Origin: Sambucus nigra
Lineage: Eukaryota; Streptophyta; Magnoliopsida; Dipsacales; Adoxaceae
Direction: 5' to 3'
Assembly (NCBI GenBank): GCA_949130495.1
Contig: OX422213.1
Coordinates: forward strand, 57,510,678 to 57,574,677
Length of the DNA: 64,000 bases
Position numbers and translations under genes: made by a program. The notes below the pieces were generated by a model. The model saw nothing but the letters and a program-made list of their open reading frames with translations, was not told where the DNA came from and did no database searches. Within the stretch, counting starts at the first letter, position 1. Every line of letters begins with the position of its first letter. Below are positions 10,981 to 24,138 of the stretch, piece after piece.

Positions 10981-11933
10981 TGTGACACCTCGCCTAATTA
11001 AATACCGGGCGATCACTCCTTTATTAAATTAAAATCAAGGTGAACAGTTGGTTCATTCTTAGCATCACTGTCGTAAAAATACTTTTCCAAATTAAACACC
11101 CTAAATAATTAAGCTAAGTGTCAAAACCATTTAAAACCTTATTCTCATTTTATTAGATTCGGTTATAAAACTTTAAACCATTAACATCTAAAGAGTCACA
11201 CAATAAGTAGAAGGATAAAATGAACATTCAAGAATTTACCCAACAATGATAAATCCCAATATTTAAAATACTAAGGAAAACTTCCTGACATTTACAATCC
11301 CGAAATAAAGATACAGAAATATAAAAGAATTACAATCTCTGGCAATACCAACTAAATAATGGAAAAGGACGACACATGCCCCTGCTGGATAAAGTTGAAC
11401 TATGAGTAGAGTCAACAATGAGGTCATCTAAACAATGGCCTACAACTCCCACAAAAGCTACAGTGTGTTCCATCCAAAGAATCCTAAGTAAGATACCCCT
11501 GTGGCTGGGCACCTGTAATACATATATATATAGACACAAGAGAGAAGAAGTAACAGCAAACGGGTCACAGCCCGAATGGAGAACCGTTTTAAAAATAGTT
11601 TAGCAAGTATTTAAAATGCAACCGGCTAATGAAACAGTCATATTAGTAAGCGACACTCTCTTGAGAATTCTCACCTCTCATCTAGTGCGCACATCTATCG
11701 TACTAATGAGCCCCATCTATCTCTCTAATTTATTCCCCATAAGTTTTAACACATGGAATTAAGGTTATGATATTCACTTTAGCAAAGTCTAACTCTCCAA
11801 GATTTCTTACGTTATTTAGAATAATTTCGTATTATTGTAACGTTTCCGAATACTTATAATGAAGATGATTAAATTTCATACTTTCCTTAACTACTATTTT
11901 ACTCAGTAGAAAGTTCTCATATAGTTACACGTA

Positions 11934-12086
11934 TATATATTAATTACTCGTATAATATATATATACAAACAGCACCCCACATAAAATCTATGGTGCTAGA
12001 TTTCCATATCTAAGTATATATATACCAATCACTCATAAATTATATATATACTAACGGCACCCCACATAAAATCTATGGTGCTAGCA
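11934..12086. repeat. Two-copy hairpin unit in A LTR
   Basis: Stems AGCACC/GGTGCT at 11971-11976 with 11992-11997, and GCACC/GGTGC at 12057-12061 with 12077-12081. Each is preceded by a TA-rich run. The same pair recurs in the 5' LTR at about 19000-19145. The same stem with a different loop sits in the E LTR at 50472-50496. Confidence 0.75.
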
Positions 12087-12877
12087 TACTCTGCTATCAA
12101 GTCCCCGTATCACACAAACTAAGGGAAATACTAGTTCGGAATCACTCTCGAACTGTATTAACACAAACACAAACAACATTGAGGCGAAGCATATATTCCA
12201 AGTCTCTAAGAGGTCAGTACATACCCTCACGCCTCTTAGGATCGTCTGAACTATCGATTCGATAGCCTGTACCAAGGATGTCTATCTTCTAGGGTACGAG
12301 TCAATATCCCCCATAAAGGTCACATCGAGATAAGACTGTCCCAGCGCGGTAACCTCAGGGATAGCAAGTAGCGCGGGTACGATTTTTACACAGAAATAAT
12401 ATATATGCACAATCACACCGTCATATATAAATATGTATTCACATCCAAATTATTAAATTAGGTACTCTCACGGCCCAAAATTATCATTATCCGTTATTAC
12501 ACGTTTTACTCAATTATATCTTATAACGGCCTCATTCTTCTTTATTCTCGTAATTAAGTCATTTTTAACTCACTTCTCGTCTCTCGAAGTATTTCCTTTA
12601 TCTAAGTGCAATTTCAGTAGGCCCTCTCTTGCCTTCTAATCCAACTTAATAGATGTTTCGATTATTTAATCACCACACGTACGATTTCTTAAGTCTGAAA
12701 GTCTCCCCGTTTATCCTTTATTTTCGTTCGTATTAAAGCTCCACTTTATGGGATTTTCTCTTGACCCTACTGGTCCTCTTTATGTTCCATTATATTCTAG
12801 CAACCCAAATCAAGGTTTACTATGCATAAAATCGGATTAAGCTAACACGAGAAAAAATGAAGTTTTCCCAGGAGAGT

Positions 12878-12950
12878 TGATCGATCGATAAAAGGGGTCG
12901 ATCGATCGAATCTTCGATCGATCGATGCTTTGGGCTCGATCGATCGATCA
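12878..12950. repeat. TCGATCGA palindrome cluster in A LTR
   Basis: Four runs of overlapping ATCGATCGAT-type palindromes in about 70 bp. Only the first run survives in the other LTR (19938-19950), where the sequence breaks off. Confidence 0.9.
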
Positions 12951-14081
12951 AGCAGTTATGCAGATTCTGCAGCCAACCCAGTTACGTGATTCTTACCCCA
13001 AACTCCTCCAAATCATCATGTTACAGTCCCAAACTCCCAATCAATTATACTATAAGTGTTGTATACCCATTTAAACAATTTCCTACGTAACACATGCGAA
13101 TTTTCCTCAAGAATCATGGGTTAAAAAAGGTAAACTCTACATAATTCTTATGAACCCTAATCTTTACTTTAACTTAATCTCTTTCATTCTTTTTCCAGAT
13201 TTTCTATCTCTAATATCAAGGAATTTCGTGGCTCATCCTCTATATGTGAAATGGGTTTCCAGAATTATGATCTCTAACATTATAACATGCAATTTGTGTC
13301 TCCAATTTATGCTTTTTCTTTAAGAATACTAATCTAATTAACCTAAGACTAATATAAAAGGATGAATTAACTTGATAAAAGCAAGATAGATACTTGCGTG
13401 GAAAATTTCAGTTCTGATTTGCGAACGATTTTGGTGTGGTTGTGTTCCCCGTCGCGCGATCTACGCGTTGGTGGTGACGGCGGTGAAATCGGAGGTGTTC
13501 TTGGCCTATAACTCCTTGGAGAGCTTCTCCCCTTCCTCTCCAATGGCCGTCATTAGGATTTCATTGTGTTAACCCTAAAATATGACACTTTCCATCTGAT
13601 ATAACCCTATAAAATTCGTAGGTTTAATTACCCATAATTGCGAAATGTCCAAAACGCCCTCCCGGGGTACTAATTAGGCCTAAAAACGCCCCGAGACCCA
13701 AACTAAACCCCCAGGCACACTTTTATGACTATCTCGACCCTTCCGGGCGCGTTGGTACACTCAAAATGATCATACGAATGACTTATAAAATATTCACTTT
13801 TATTAATCAACATTTAGTCCCGACACGACACAGGCGCGTCCCGACTTAAATTTCCATAATTGTCATTTTATTCACACGTGACAATATTATAAAAATGAAT
13901 CTCATATATTACTATACTCATCCAGTAATATTCAACAAATATCAAATTTCCAATAATTACTAACTCTCGTCACGCTAGTAAATATTTAAAACAACATTCC
14001 GGATTAAAATTAAATTAATATATCTCAATTAAATTTAATTAATCCCATAATTTAAAATCTATAAAAATACGGGGTATTACA

Positions 14082-17000
14082 TACTTCCCCCCTAATAACG
14101 GAATTTCGTCCCGAAATTCGGAGAATAAGGCCTATCAGGTAGCACAATTCTGGATATCCTTTTCCGTACACAAACTAACTACACATTACGGCTCAATCAC
14201 TATAGCCCTTTTTTTCACAGCAACATTGCTTTACATTCTCATTGGAGACACTTCACATTGTGCTCCCAACCGACAACATTTGCATAGGTCACGCCTATAC
14301 GTTATAAATTTCATTATATCACTATCATTTGGAGGCCGCATCTCACTACATGACAAATACTCGGATTTATTCATATACAAAACTCCCATTCTGAAAAAAT
14401 TATACGAACATTTGATCACTCTTGCTCGCCTAAAACAGTCGTGGAATTCTACCACATTTATCGGATGTTCTCTCGACCGATCCAAAATTTTTGATTATCT
14501 ACTCTCCTCTAAACATACGGAAGGAGAATAGTCGAGGTTCTTCCATATCAAAACCTTAATAAGTACCTCGTACGCGTCAAACAGGTACGAGTGCTTCTAC
14601 AGAGCATTCTTGGAATCATCGTACCAAGATTCCAAAATCTCCTTCACGTGGCTCCACTAATCTTTAATCACCATGCGCTTATTCCCTGGCTAAGGGTGAT
14701 ACATCCTACTCAAAACGAAACCTTATCTCCGCTGGTTTCTGAAATCCCATATCAAAGGAGGGATTCACCAATCTCATCCTGATTCAGAAATTTATACTGC
14801 GCCGGACCATGCTCTGGCGGGACCTTCCTTTCAAAGGAAGTCTGGGTCATACTAGTTAATATTGTAAACTAGCCCAAAGGAATATCAATCACTTCCTTCT
14901 CAGCGGCTTAATTCACATGTTCGGGATGAACCCTTGATCTTGTTTTGACGATGGCAACCCATCCAAGAACTGTACCGACTTTACCGACCTCTTCCAAATT
15001 CAGGAATTGTCGATAAACACAAAATTCTTTGGTTGATTCTCCTCTTTCAACCAAACCTTACCTATGGGCGGTGCATGTAGAGACTACTCACTATGTCCTT
15101 CTAAACATCGATTTTTCCTTGAAATGTCTCACATTAAGTTAAAAGTAATACTCCCCTTCCTTCCTTGTAGTATGCCGAATGTTCCACCCGTGCTCTTCTC
15201 TCCACGAAGCGTACTTCTGGTTCTCTTATACTATACGAACATCATCACCCTTTATATGTGTGAGTCGCTCTCACACTTTCCTACTAACAACTCCGCTCCG
15301 AGTGTTCTTCATAATCATTTAATTTTGCTCCATTCAAGGAATACTCTTCTTAAATGACTTCCCACAGTCTTCCAATTCAAATTTGGGTGTTCTATTCTAA
15401 TTACACACCTATGTATGGGTTATCTCCCCTCATGTGACGTTTAAGACACTATATCACTTCGACTTCGTTCTGTTAGCCCCACAAACACATTTTCCACACG
15501 TCCATTGCCACGCCCCTTCATCTCGAACGAGTTTTAACATTAGTTAACGAAGATGTCTACACCCTATAAACCGGGCATACTAGCGTAAGCATCACATATG
15601 CTCCATACTAATAAAGAAATTCTTTATTTTCTCTGGTGCTTGCAGCGTGATTACAACATTCTAATCACCCTAAAAATCAAAATTTTAAATCTTCCTTATC
15701 ATCGTTCCACCCCTCAACTCGTGGGGTAACTTTCAATGCTTTCTTACCACACAACCGGCTCCAATGGCTTTAAATCAAAATTCAACTTCCAACTTACATA
15801 CATATTTACTTGATCCTATTTCGACCAGGGTACCGAACTCATGGAATAGTGACCAAACGTCTCCCTATTTCCAACCTTACACTAAGTTTCATGCGTGGGA
15901 TGTCTCACAAAGAGAAATCCAAACAAGGAACCCTCCCGATACACTACTGCCTAGTATTGTCGGTTATCGAGATCCGTTAGGTCCTCCTTCTATAGTATAT
16001 ACCCCTTTATTCCGTCCCTTGACAGAAAAGTTACAATTTCTCCCGTAATTATGCTTAACAAAGAACGTTTCACTAATTGCACTATTGTTCAGTATAGGTT
16101 GGTGGTAATAGCATTCCATAAGCCTCGAATACATAAAATCGTAATTCTCAAAATTCCTTTCCCTAATAATAGGGGTATAAATATTAACTCCTACATCTCT
16201 AAAGATAAATATAACAATGCACTCTTCCCATCACTAAGTCCGGAGTGCTAAACATAATACTGAGTCGAATCTTTTCGCCCAACGGTAAATCCAGATACAT
16301 ATGGAATTATACTGGAAAAGTCTATACATGCTTTGGCATCGAATATCTCGAGCCCACTATCTCCTCCGAAGTCTCTAGGATAGATAATATAAGTGCGTGT
16401 CCAACCTTCTCACAGGTAAAAACCTCGCCAAAACAAACATAAAACATGTTGCGCTAATGCAACCACTCCGATAGTCTTGCAATAAATGCCCAATATCATA
16501 CTAACCATTTCTATAATGTTTTAACAAAGATAATATCATACTCGTGTATCACATCACTACAACGAGTAACCTCAATAAAATACGTAACACTGTTAATATA
16601 CCCATTCATCCTCCGCGGATAGAACTAAAGAAAAAATCCCGCTACACTAGGGAAAAATATTCACTTTTTAATAACATTTAAAATGATATGCATTAAACTC
16701 GTCTCACATGCTAATCTAGCAAGTAACAAAATATAGTGACTCGCTAGTGTCACATAAACACGCCTCATCCTCTGAGGATACAACTTACACTTCTACCTTG
16801 TCAATCGTCTTGACTGCGCAAATGGTTTTCGGACGTAACACGTCTACTCAAACCAAACAAAATTACTTTAATCGTTGCATTTTAATAGGCACCGTATTCT
16901 TGTTCTTTTTCTCACTTTGGAACATATTATCGTGAGCGATCTCACTCTGCACAAAATACCTCAGTACATAATCCACTTATCACCTGTCCTACTAACCAGG

Positions 17001-18018
17001 TTAGGATTGTCCTTCTCTCGGACTTTAGTAGACTCGATTCCCGTTAGCCATCCCGATTGTTCCTTTATCTTTTTAGGCCATAAAGATCATGTTACTATAT
17101 ATAATAATACTTACTGAATTTACCATCACTTGGTAAGAATTCCATTATCCGAATCATTGAAATGGGTCCCCTGATGTGTATCCACATCCCTTTGTGGTGC
17201 TATACCACCACCGTTGCATTCAGTCTTATTCTCGACTAAATTCTTCGATTCCTTTAAACTTCCCACACAAGGAGCATTATCATCTTTATTGACAAAATAC
17301 AACATTGTCAACCTCTAAATCAGCCGTCCATCAGAATTTCCTCCTCGAGTATTATAAATTTTTATTATGAGTTGGTCTCCCACTTGGAGTCGTTTCCTTC
17401 ACTCGTGTCTCCATCTTCCGATGTAAAATTTGCTAACGATTAGGATTCCTATCCACAATCGGACTTATATCATGCCCTCCTGCGATGAGTTCAGAACCAC
17501 GTTCGCTTCTCACCCTGAACAATTGAGGAAGGAACATACGGTCAACACTGTACCTAAAGTTCTCCTATAGGCATACCATTCCATTTCTATAATTTCCCAC
17601 TGACAGTCTCTACACGTTTTTGTAATACGTTGGGTAAGTTTACCCTCGCACCTCATTTGACTATAACAGCATTTCAAAATCATTGTTTCAAAATCATTGT
17701 TGCACCTTAGTCGCCTTTCAAGTCTTGTCTTCTCGCGACATAATGGAGGTGACCTTGACTACGGTCATCATCCTCGGATATATTTTATAATCTCAACTGA
17801 GCCCTACCTCCTGATGTACGCTTAACGGTCCTCTTCTGACATCCGTCATCGCTCGGCATACGTACATGTCCGAACGAAATTAGAATTCAGTAATGTATAC
17901 ACATTATAACTGGAGAACGTAATCTCGTCAAAGGAATCGACAATCCTAAACATAGGGCTCTATAACAAACAAAGCAACGCTAAAAGCATAATAATCCATA
18001 CAGATCCTGAGGACAGTA
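14082..18018 (-). other. Non-coding interior of element A
   Basis: About 3.9 kb without any frame that encodes a gag, protease, RT or integrase motif on the minus strand. Its two ends match the ends of the E interior (the PPT side at 14082-14160, the leader side at 17950-18041), so it derives from the same kind of element. The middle was either replaced or has decayed beyond recognition by eye. Short plus-strand open stretches (for example 15764-16048) show no family features. Confidence 0.6.
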
Positions 18019-18041
18019 GAACCTGATGCTCTGATACCACC
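18019..18041 (-). promoter_or_regulatory. Primer binding site of element A
   Basis: On the minus strand TGGTATCAGAGCATCAGG follows directly after the 5' LTR end (TGTGACACC on plus at 18042). It is complementary to an initiator tRNA-Met-type 3' end. Confidence 0.9.
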
Positions 18042-19955
18042 TGTGACACCCCGCCTAATTAAATACCGGGCGATCATTCCTTTTTTAAATTAAAATCAAG
18101 GTGAACAGTTGGTTCATTCTTAGCATCACTGTCGTAAAAATACTTTTCCAAATTAAACACCCTAAATAATTAAGCTAAGTGTCAAAACCATTTAAAACCT
18201 TATTCTCATTTTATTAGATCCGGTTATAAAACATTAAACCATTAACATCTAAAGAGTCACACAATAAGTAGAAGGATAAAATGAACATTCAAGAATTTAC
18301 CCAACAATGATAAATCCCAATATTTAAAATACTAAGGAAAACTTCCTGACATTTACAATCCCGAAATAAAGATACTGAAATATAAAAGAATTACAATCTC
18401 TGACAATACCAACTAAATAATGGAAAAGGGCGACACATGCCCCTGCTGGATAAACTTGAACTATTAGTAGAGTCAACAATGAGGTCGTCTAAGCAATGGC
18501 CTGCAACTCCCACAAAAGCTACAGCGCATTCCATCCAAAGAATCCTGAGTAAGAGACCCCTGTGGCTGGGAACCTGTAATACATATATATATAGACACAA
18601 GAGAGAAGAAGTAACAGCAAATGGATTAGAGCCCGAATGGAGAACCGTTTTAAAAATAGTTTAGCAAGTATTTAAAATGCTACCGGCTAATGCAACAGTC
18701 ATATTAGTAAGCGACACTCTCTTGAGAATTCTCACCTCTCATCTAATGCGCACATCTCTCATACTAATGAGCCCCATCTATCTCTCTAATTTATTCCCCA
18801 TAAGTTTTAACACGTGGAATTAAGGTTATGATATTCACTTTAGCAAAGTCTAACTCTCCAAGATTTCTTACGTTACTTAGAATAATTTCGTATTATTGTA
18901 ACGTTTCCGAATACTTATAATGAAGCTGATTAAATTTCATACTTTCCTTAACTACTATTTTACTCAGTAGAAAGTTCTCATATAGTTACACGGATATATA
19001 TTAATTACTCGTATAATATATATATACAAACAGCACCGCACATAAAATCTATGGTGCTAGATTTTCATATCTAACTATATATATACCAATCACTCATAAA
19101 TTATATATATACTAACGGAACCCCACATAAAATCTATGGTGCTAGCATACTCTGCTATCAAGTCCCCGTATCACATAAACTAAGGGAAATACTAGTTCGG
19201 AATCACTCTCGAACTGTATTAACACAAACACAAACAACATTGAGGCGAAGCATAGATTCCAAGTCTCTAAGAGGTCAGTACATACCCTTACGCCTCTTAG
19301 GACCGTCTGAACTATCGATTCGATAGCCTGTACCAAGGATGTCTATCTTCTAGGGTACGAGTCAATATCCCCCATAAAGGTCACATCGAGATAAGACTGT
19401 CCCAGCGCGGTAACCTCAGGGATAGCAAGTAGCGCGGGTACGATTTTTATGCAGAAATAATATATATGCACAATCACACCGTCATATATAAATATGTATT
19501 CACATCCAAATTATTAAATTAGGTACTCTCACGGCCCAAAATTATCATTATCCGTTATTACACGTTTTACTCAATTATATCGTATAACGGCCTCATTCTT
19601 CTTTATTCTCGTAATTAAGTCATTTTTAACTCACTTCTCGTCTCTTGAAGTATTTCCTTTATCTAAGTGCAATTTCAGTAGGCCCTCTCTTGCCTTCTAA
19701 TCCAACTTAATAGATGTTCCGATTATTTAATCACCACACGTACGATTTCTTAAGTCTGAAAGTCTCCCCGTTTATCCTTTATTTCCCTTCGTATTAAAGC
19801 TCCACTTTATGGGATTTTCTCTTGACCCTACTGGTCCTCTTTATGTTCCATTATATTCTAGCAACCCAAATCAAGGTTTACTATGCATAAAATCGGATTA
19901 AGCTAACACGAGCAAAAATGCAGTTTTCCCAGGAGAGTCGATCGATCGATAAAAG
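18042..19955 (-). repeat. 5' LTR of element A, broken in the palindrome cluster
   Basis: Closely matches 10981-12892 and stops within the TCGATCGA palindrome cluster, right after ATCGATCGATAAAAG. The remaining ~1.19 kb expected from the partner LTR is absent. The next base begins an unrelated LTR fragment. Confidence 0.9.
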
Positions 19956-20673
19956 CACTCTTCTATATAATAAAAATATTTAAAAATATTGAACGGTCCG
20001 ATCAAGATGAAATTTTTTAGACAGCTTCCTCTCATCTTCAGCTAATTCTATGTAAAAACTCATCTAATTCCAACGGTCCGATCGTTCGGAATAAAATTTT
20101 TAGTGTCTGTATCTTATTAGAGTTCTATTAGAATAAAATTTTTCGGCTACTTGATAAAGTATGGCGCGGTATGGTGAGGCCTGGTGACTCCGGTTAATGT
20201 GTTGTTGAGAAATTTATTGATAAAATGCTATTGAGATTTGTATTATTTGATTTGAGTATTCGTAGTTGTATTGTTGTGCTTTGTTCATCGCTAACATCTT
20301 TGTTGAGCATATTCCTGTCGTATTGTGTACTTCCCTATCTTTTTCTTAGTTGGCAGGTGAGCAGGGATTTGAGTGCTATGGACCAATTGGGATGATTTTA
20401 GCGAGGATTACTTGGGAAGAATTTTTAATACAAGAGATGAGAAGACTTGTATTTATTTTGATGTATTGAGCATTGGATATTCATTTTAGTATCGAGATAG
20501 ATAGTTGTTTTAATTCGAGGGACTTGGTATTTATTTGAAGAGATTTGAGATTTGTAGTTCTCTTTTATTGTTGTGGGATTTTTAGATGCTCTATACCTTG
20601 TTATTTCTGGATTTGATTAGTTTTATCGATAGTGGCGCTCCGCTCGCTCTCCCCGAACGGGCGGGGTGTTACA
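19956..20673 (+). mobile_element. Truncated B-family LTR, plus orientation
   Basis: Matches the end portion of the B LTR in reverse orientation (for example ATTGAACGGTCCGATC and GGCGGGGTGTTACA) and ends in TTACA. The first half of the LTR is missing. It is followed by GATAT, which equals the left flank of element A, so it behaves as the right end of A even though it belongs to another family. Confidence 0.8.
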
Positions 20674-20678
20674 GATAT

Positions 20679-21432
20679 GTGGAGGAGTACGCCCTGCTTT
20701 TTATGGTGAAATGATAAAACTATAGGAGGTGCCTATTACAATAGTGGTGGTCCGAGACTAGATATTTATGTCGATGGTTTGGTAAAGTTTCCACGAAGAA
20801 ATGGGAGCTGTGTGGAAATGGAGTGTATATCTTACCACCCTAAAGGGAACGAAGGAATGGAGAAAATGGGAATTTCACGTACAAGAATTTGAATCATTTT
20901 CAACGGTATGGCGCCGTGAGTGGCCTTGTGTAGCCGGGTGCGTAATTTGCATACTCGTTGGATGGAGCCAGCGAATAATTGGTTCCTTGGACTTGTAGCG
21001 GTCCTGGAACAATTCCTTAATGATTGGGCTTTTGAGCCATATGCTTTGAAGAGCTATGGCTATGCGAGGAGAAGTTGAGTAGTGCCGAGGTTAAGCCATT
21101 TAGCGTTGGTGTGAGTACCCATGAGGTGTGATGTAACATGATTCAAGATGTAAAACTATTTACGCTGAGTAGTGTGGTTATCATCTTCCGCCGTAGGAAG
21201 TTAGAGTTGAGAGTTGTGAGGAACACCTTGTGCTATGATAGAGCGTAAAGAATGTAGACCGAGATTGATAGTGACGACCCTAGTCCAAGTCCATTTTGGG
21301 ATGCCACAATATTGAGGGGTTGTGGAGGGTGATAGAATGATAGTTTAAAATAGTATACCCTTTATGCGTATAGGGTATGCCCGAAATTTTGAGGGCAGAA
21401 TTCCCTTATTAGGGGGGGGGGGGGGGGGAGTA
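20679..21432 (+). other. Eroded 3' interior and polypurine tract of element Z
   Basis: No domain recognised. It ends in a run of 17 G at 21412-21428 followed by AGTA, directly before the LTR start TGTAACAACC at 21433, so this is the PPT that primes plus-strand DNA synthesis. The family's usual run is about six G (compare C and E). Confidence 0.7.
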
Positions 21433-22236
21433 TGTAACAACCCTCGCTTTTAGGAGGCTAATTTCATATTTGATGTACCGCATAAGGTAATGGTATAAAA
21501 TGTTAGGACATGAGTAAATATTAATTGAATGAATTAAAAGTTAATATTTACTAGGTTGATGTATATTTATTGTATATGGTTTAAATGAAATTGGAACTAA
21601 AAATAATTTATAAAATTGCCGGATGCAATTTTAGAGGGTGTAGTTAGTCCCAGAATGTCCGAGACAGTCAAAATAAGTGTCATATTCTATTTTTGGGTTT
21701 CGGGCACTTTTACCTGGTTTTAACTTAAACGCGTATTGGGAGTCATTTTAATGTGGTATTAACCACTTAAGTTGAAGACTTTAGACTTAAGCCACAATTT
21801 TTAAGTCTTGACCCTTATTTCATTTCTTCATTTCTTGTCTTAAACATAGAGAGAAAATGAGAGAAAGAGAGAGGAAGAGAAAAATGGAGAAAGAAGAGAG
21901 AATTGGAGATTGAAAATTGGAATTGCTTCTACCCAAAAGAAATTTGAGATTTCAACTCTAAGGCAATTTTTATACTTGCTAATATGTGATTTAAGTTCAA
22001 TAATTTGTGTGATATTTATGTATTTGCATTTGGGTATCAAAAATGGAAATTATGGTATTTAAACCTAGATTTTGGTTTTCATGATGATATTGTGGATTTT
22101 AATGGTTACAAACCATGTAGGACAGTCTTTGGGTAGATAAATGTTTTTGGTTGTTTAAAAATGGAAGGGATTTGAGTTTGGGAGAAGTTTAGGGTTCATA
22201 ACCCTCAAAACAAAACTTGGAAAATTTGCAGGAGCT

Positions 22237-22407
22237 AATCGATTCGGCCAGGCCGAATCGATTCGCTAGAGGGGCAGTGTCCAGGTCTGAGTGGACCGAA
22301 TCGATTTGGAAGTTATGCATAAGTCAGGTTTTCCCGAACGAATCGATTCGGATGGTCCGAATCGATTCGCTTTCCAATCGAATCGATTCCGCCAGGCCGA
22401 ATCGATT
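22237..22407. repeat. Cluster of seven AATCGATT palindromes in Z LTR
   Basis: AATCGATT starts at 22237, 22256, 22299, 22341, 22360, 22381 and 22400, often extended to CGAATCGATTCG. It lies about 630-800 bp downstream of a TATAAAA at ~21610. Confidence 0.9.
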
Positions 22408-24138
22408 CGAAAACGCTGCACTTTTGCATATTTTTCTTATATTAGTTCCAATTTATTTTCTTTAAGTCTAGGGCCTAGGAACCTTCTTGAATGAAGTAAA
22501 CTAAGTGTCCTAGAGTTTTAATTGAGTTAATTAATTACTCTACACTAGGAATGGGTTATGTGGGGACTTTTTCGGGGGCATTATTTCTTCTAGTTGATTA
22601 TTATTAAAGTAGGACTCGTAGTGTTATGTTCGGGAGAATTCAGAGGCTCCATTGAGCTATGTTAATCTTGATGGTTTATAATAACACCATGAAAGTTGTA
22701 ACACCCCGCCCTCCCGGGAAGAGCGAATGGAGCGCTACTCATCGATAAAACTAAATCAATTCCATAATATAACAAGGTATAGAGAATCTAAATCCCATAA
22801 TAGAAAAGAACCCACTAATCCCAAATCTCTTCAAATAAATACAACAATTCTCTCGAATTAAAACAACTATCTATCTCGATACTAAAATGAATCTCCAATG
22901 CTCTATACATCGAAATAATACAATCTTCTCATCTTGTATTAACAATCTTCCCAAAAGAATCCTCACTAAAAATCAAGCTCCATAGCGCCCCAAAATCCGC
23001 ACTAACCCGCCACTAAAAGAAAAGATGGGGAAGTACACAATACGACAGGAAAGATGCTCAACATATATGTTACGATGAATAAAACGTCACAATACGAATA
23101 CGAATATTCAAATCAAATGAAAATCTCAATAGCATTTTATCAATAAATTTCTCAACAACACATTAACCGGGTCACCAGGGCCCTCATCCCATCCGCATAT
23201 GCTTTATCAAGTCATAGCCCTTGGAAGCAGGAATTTTGGTGGGTGCCCAACGTCCGTGCCATATTAAAATCTCATGACAACGTGCTAAACAACAACATGA
23301 ATAATACCACATGAATCAAAATAATTCCAATAATTATTTTTCCAGATTTCAATGAATTTAACAATTCAAAATATGAGTTCAATTAACAAGAATTCGACGG
23401 AATAAACACTCGCGAGATTTAGGAGCATATTGTGTAAAACCCCATACCTTAAACCACCAAAAAGAACCAACATGAATCATCACATAATTTCATCCTCAAA
23501 ATCTAAACACACCATCACGTTCCTCTTGCAAAAATAATCAAATCTCGTTCTAGCCCAAACTCGAGATAACACCAAATAAGCCTTCTAATCTAAGGTTGAA
23601 ATCTTGAATAAGTTTGGAGCTATGATTTGTATATAAAAGGGAGTAATTTTGGAGAGGTCTTCTGGTTGAAAAGTTTGAGAAAAAGTGATTTAAAAAGCCA
23701 AGCCACGAATTTGTTGATATATAAAGGATTAAGAGTTTGATTAAGAAAAGAGTTCTAATCACATACAAACACTAAAACATTTATTTCGGACGATCAGACC
23801 GTTGGAATTGGACAAAATTTTACAGAGAATTAGACGAAGACGAGAGAAAGCAACATCCAAAATTTCAGCTGAATCAGATCATTCAATATTTTTTAATATT
23901 TTTTTTTGCTAGAGAGTTTTATGTTTTGAGGACTCTTAGAGAGTTTTATAGTTTGAGGACTCTTCTATATAATAAAAATTCAATTAAAACTCCATTTTAA
24001 TTCCAATTCCGAAACCGTTTGAAATTCTAACCTTTAAAAATAATAACCAACTTATTTGAGCAATAAAAATAATTTATCTCAAAATTAATTTTCCCTCTTT
24101 ATTTTGAAAATACCCCAAAAATTACGCGGGTTGTTACA

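Larger units (their letters stand above)
10981..14081 (-). repeat. 3' LTR of element A
   Basis: Starts TGTGACACC and ends GGTATTACA on the plus strand. 10981-12892 matches 18042-19955. It contains two copies of a ~80-bp unit with a GCACC/GGTGC hairpin (11934-12086), the TCGATCGA cluster (12878-12950) and a TATA-like motif near 13606-13616 (minus). Confidence 0.9.
10981..20673 (-). mobile_element. Element A: large non-autonomous Tekay-like LTR retrotransposon (LARD-like)
   Basis: Minus-strand element: 3' LTR 10981-14081, interior 14082-18041, 5' LTR from 18042. Flanked by GATAT at 10976-10980 and 20674-20678. The PPT (minus AGGGGGGAAGTA, 14082-14093) and primer site (18019-18041) are in place. 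The LTR is 3.1 kb. The right end is odd: the A LTR stops at 19955 and the last 718 bp come from a B-family LTR in plus orientation. Related to C and E by LTR ends and PPT/PBS, but without recognisable coding domains. Confidence 0.85.

Noticed and set aside
12878..12950. TCGATCGA runs as a CRISPR-like array
   Set aside because: No regular repeat-spacer spacing; plant DNA; palindromes only 8-16 bp.
14226..16442. Several plus-strand open stretches of 60-100 codons inside element A
   Set aside because: They lie antisense to the element, show no domain and have no codon-level pattern; treated as chance.
19956..19990. CTTCTATATAATAAAAAT as a Helitron 5' end
   Set aside because: No CTRR end with hairpin was found, and the right end is a clear LTR terminus with matching flank.
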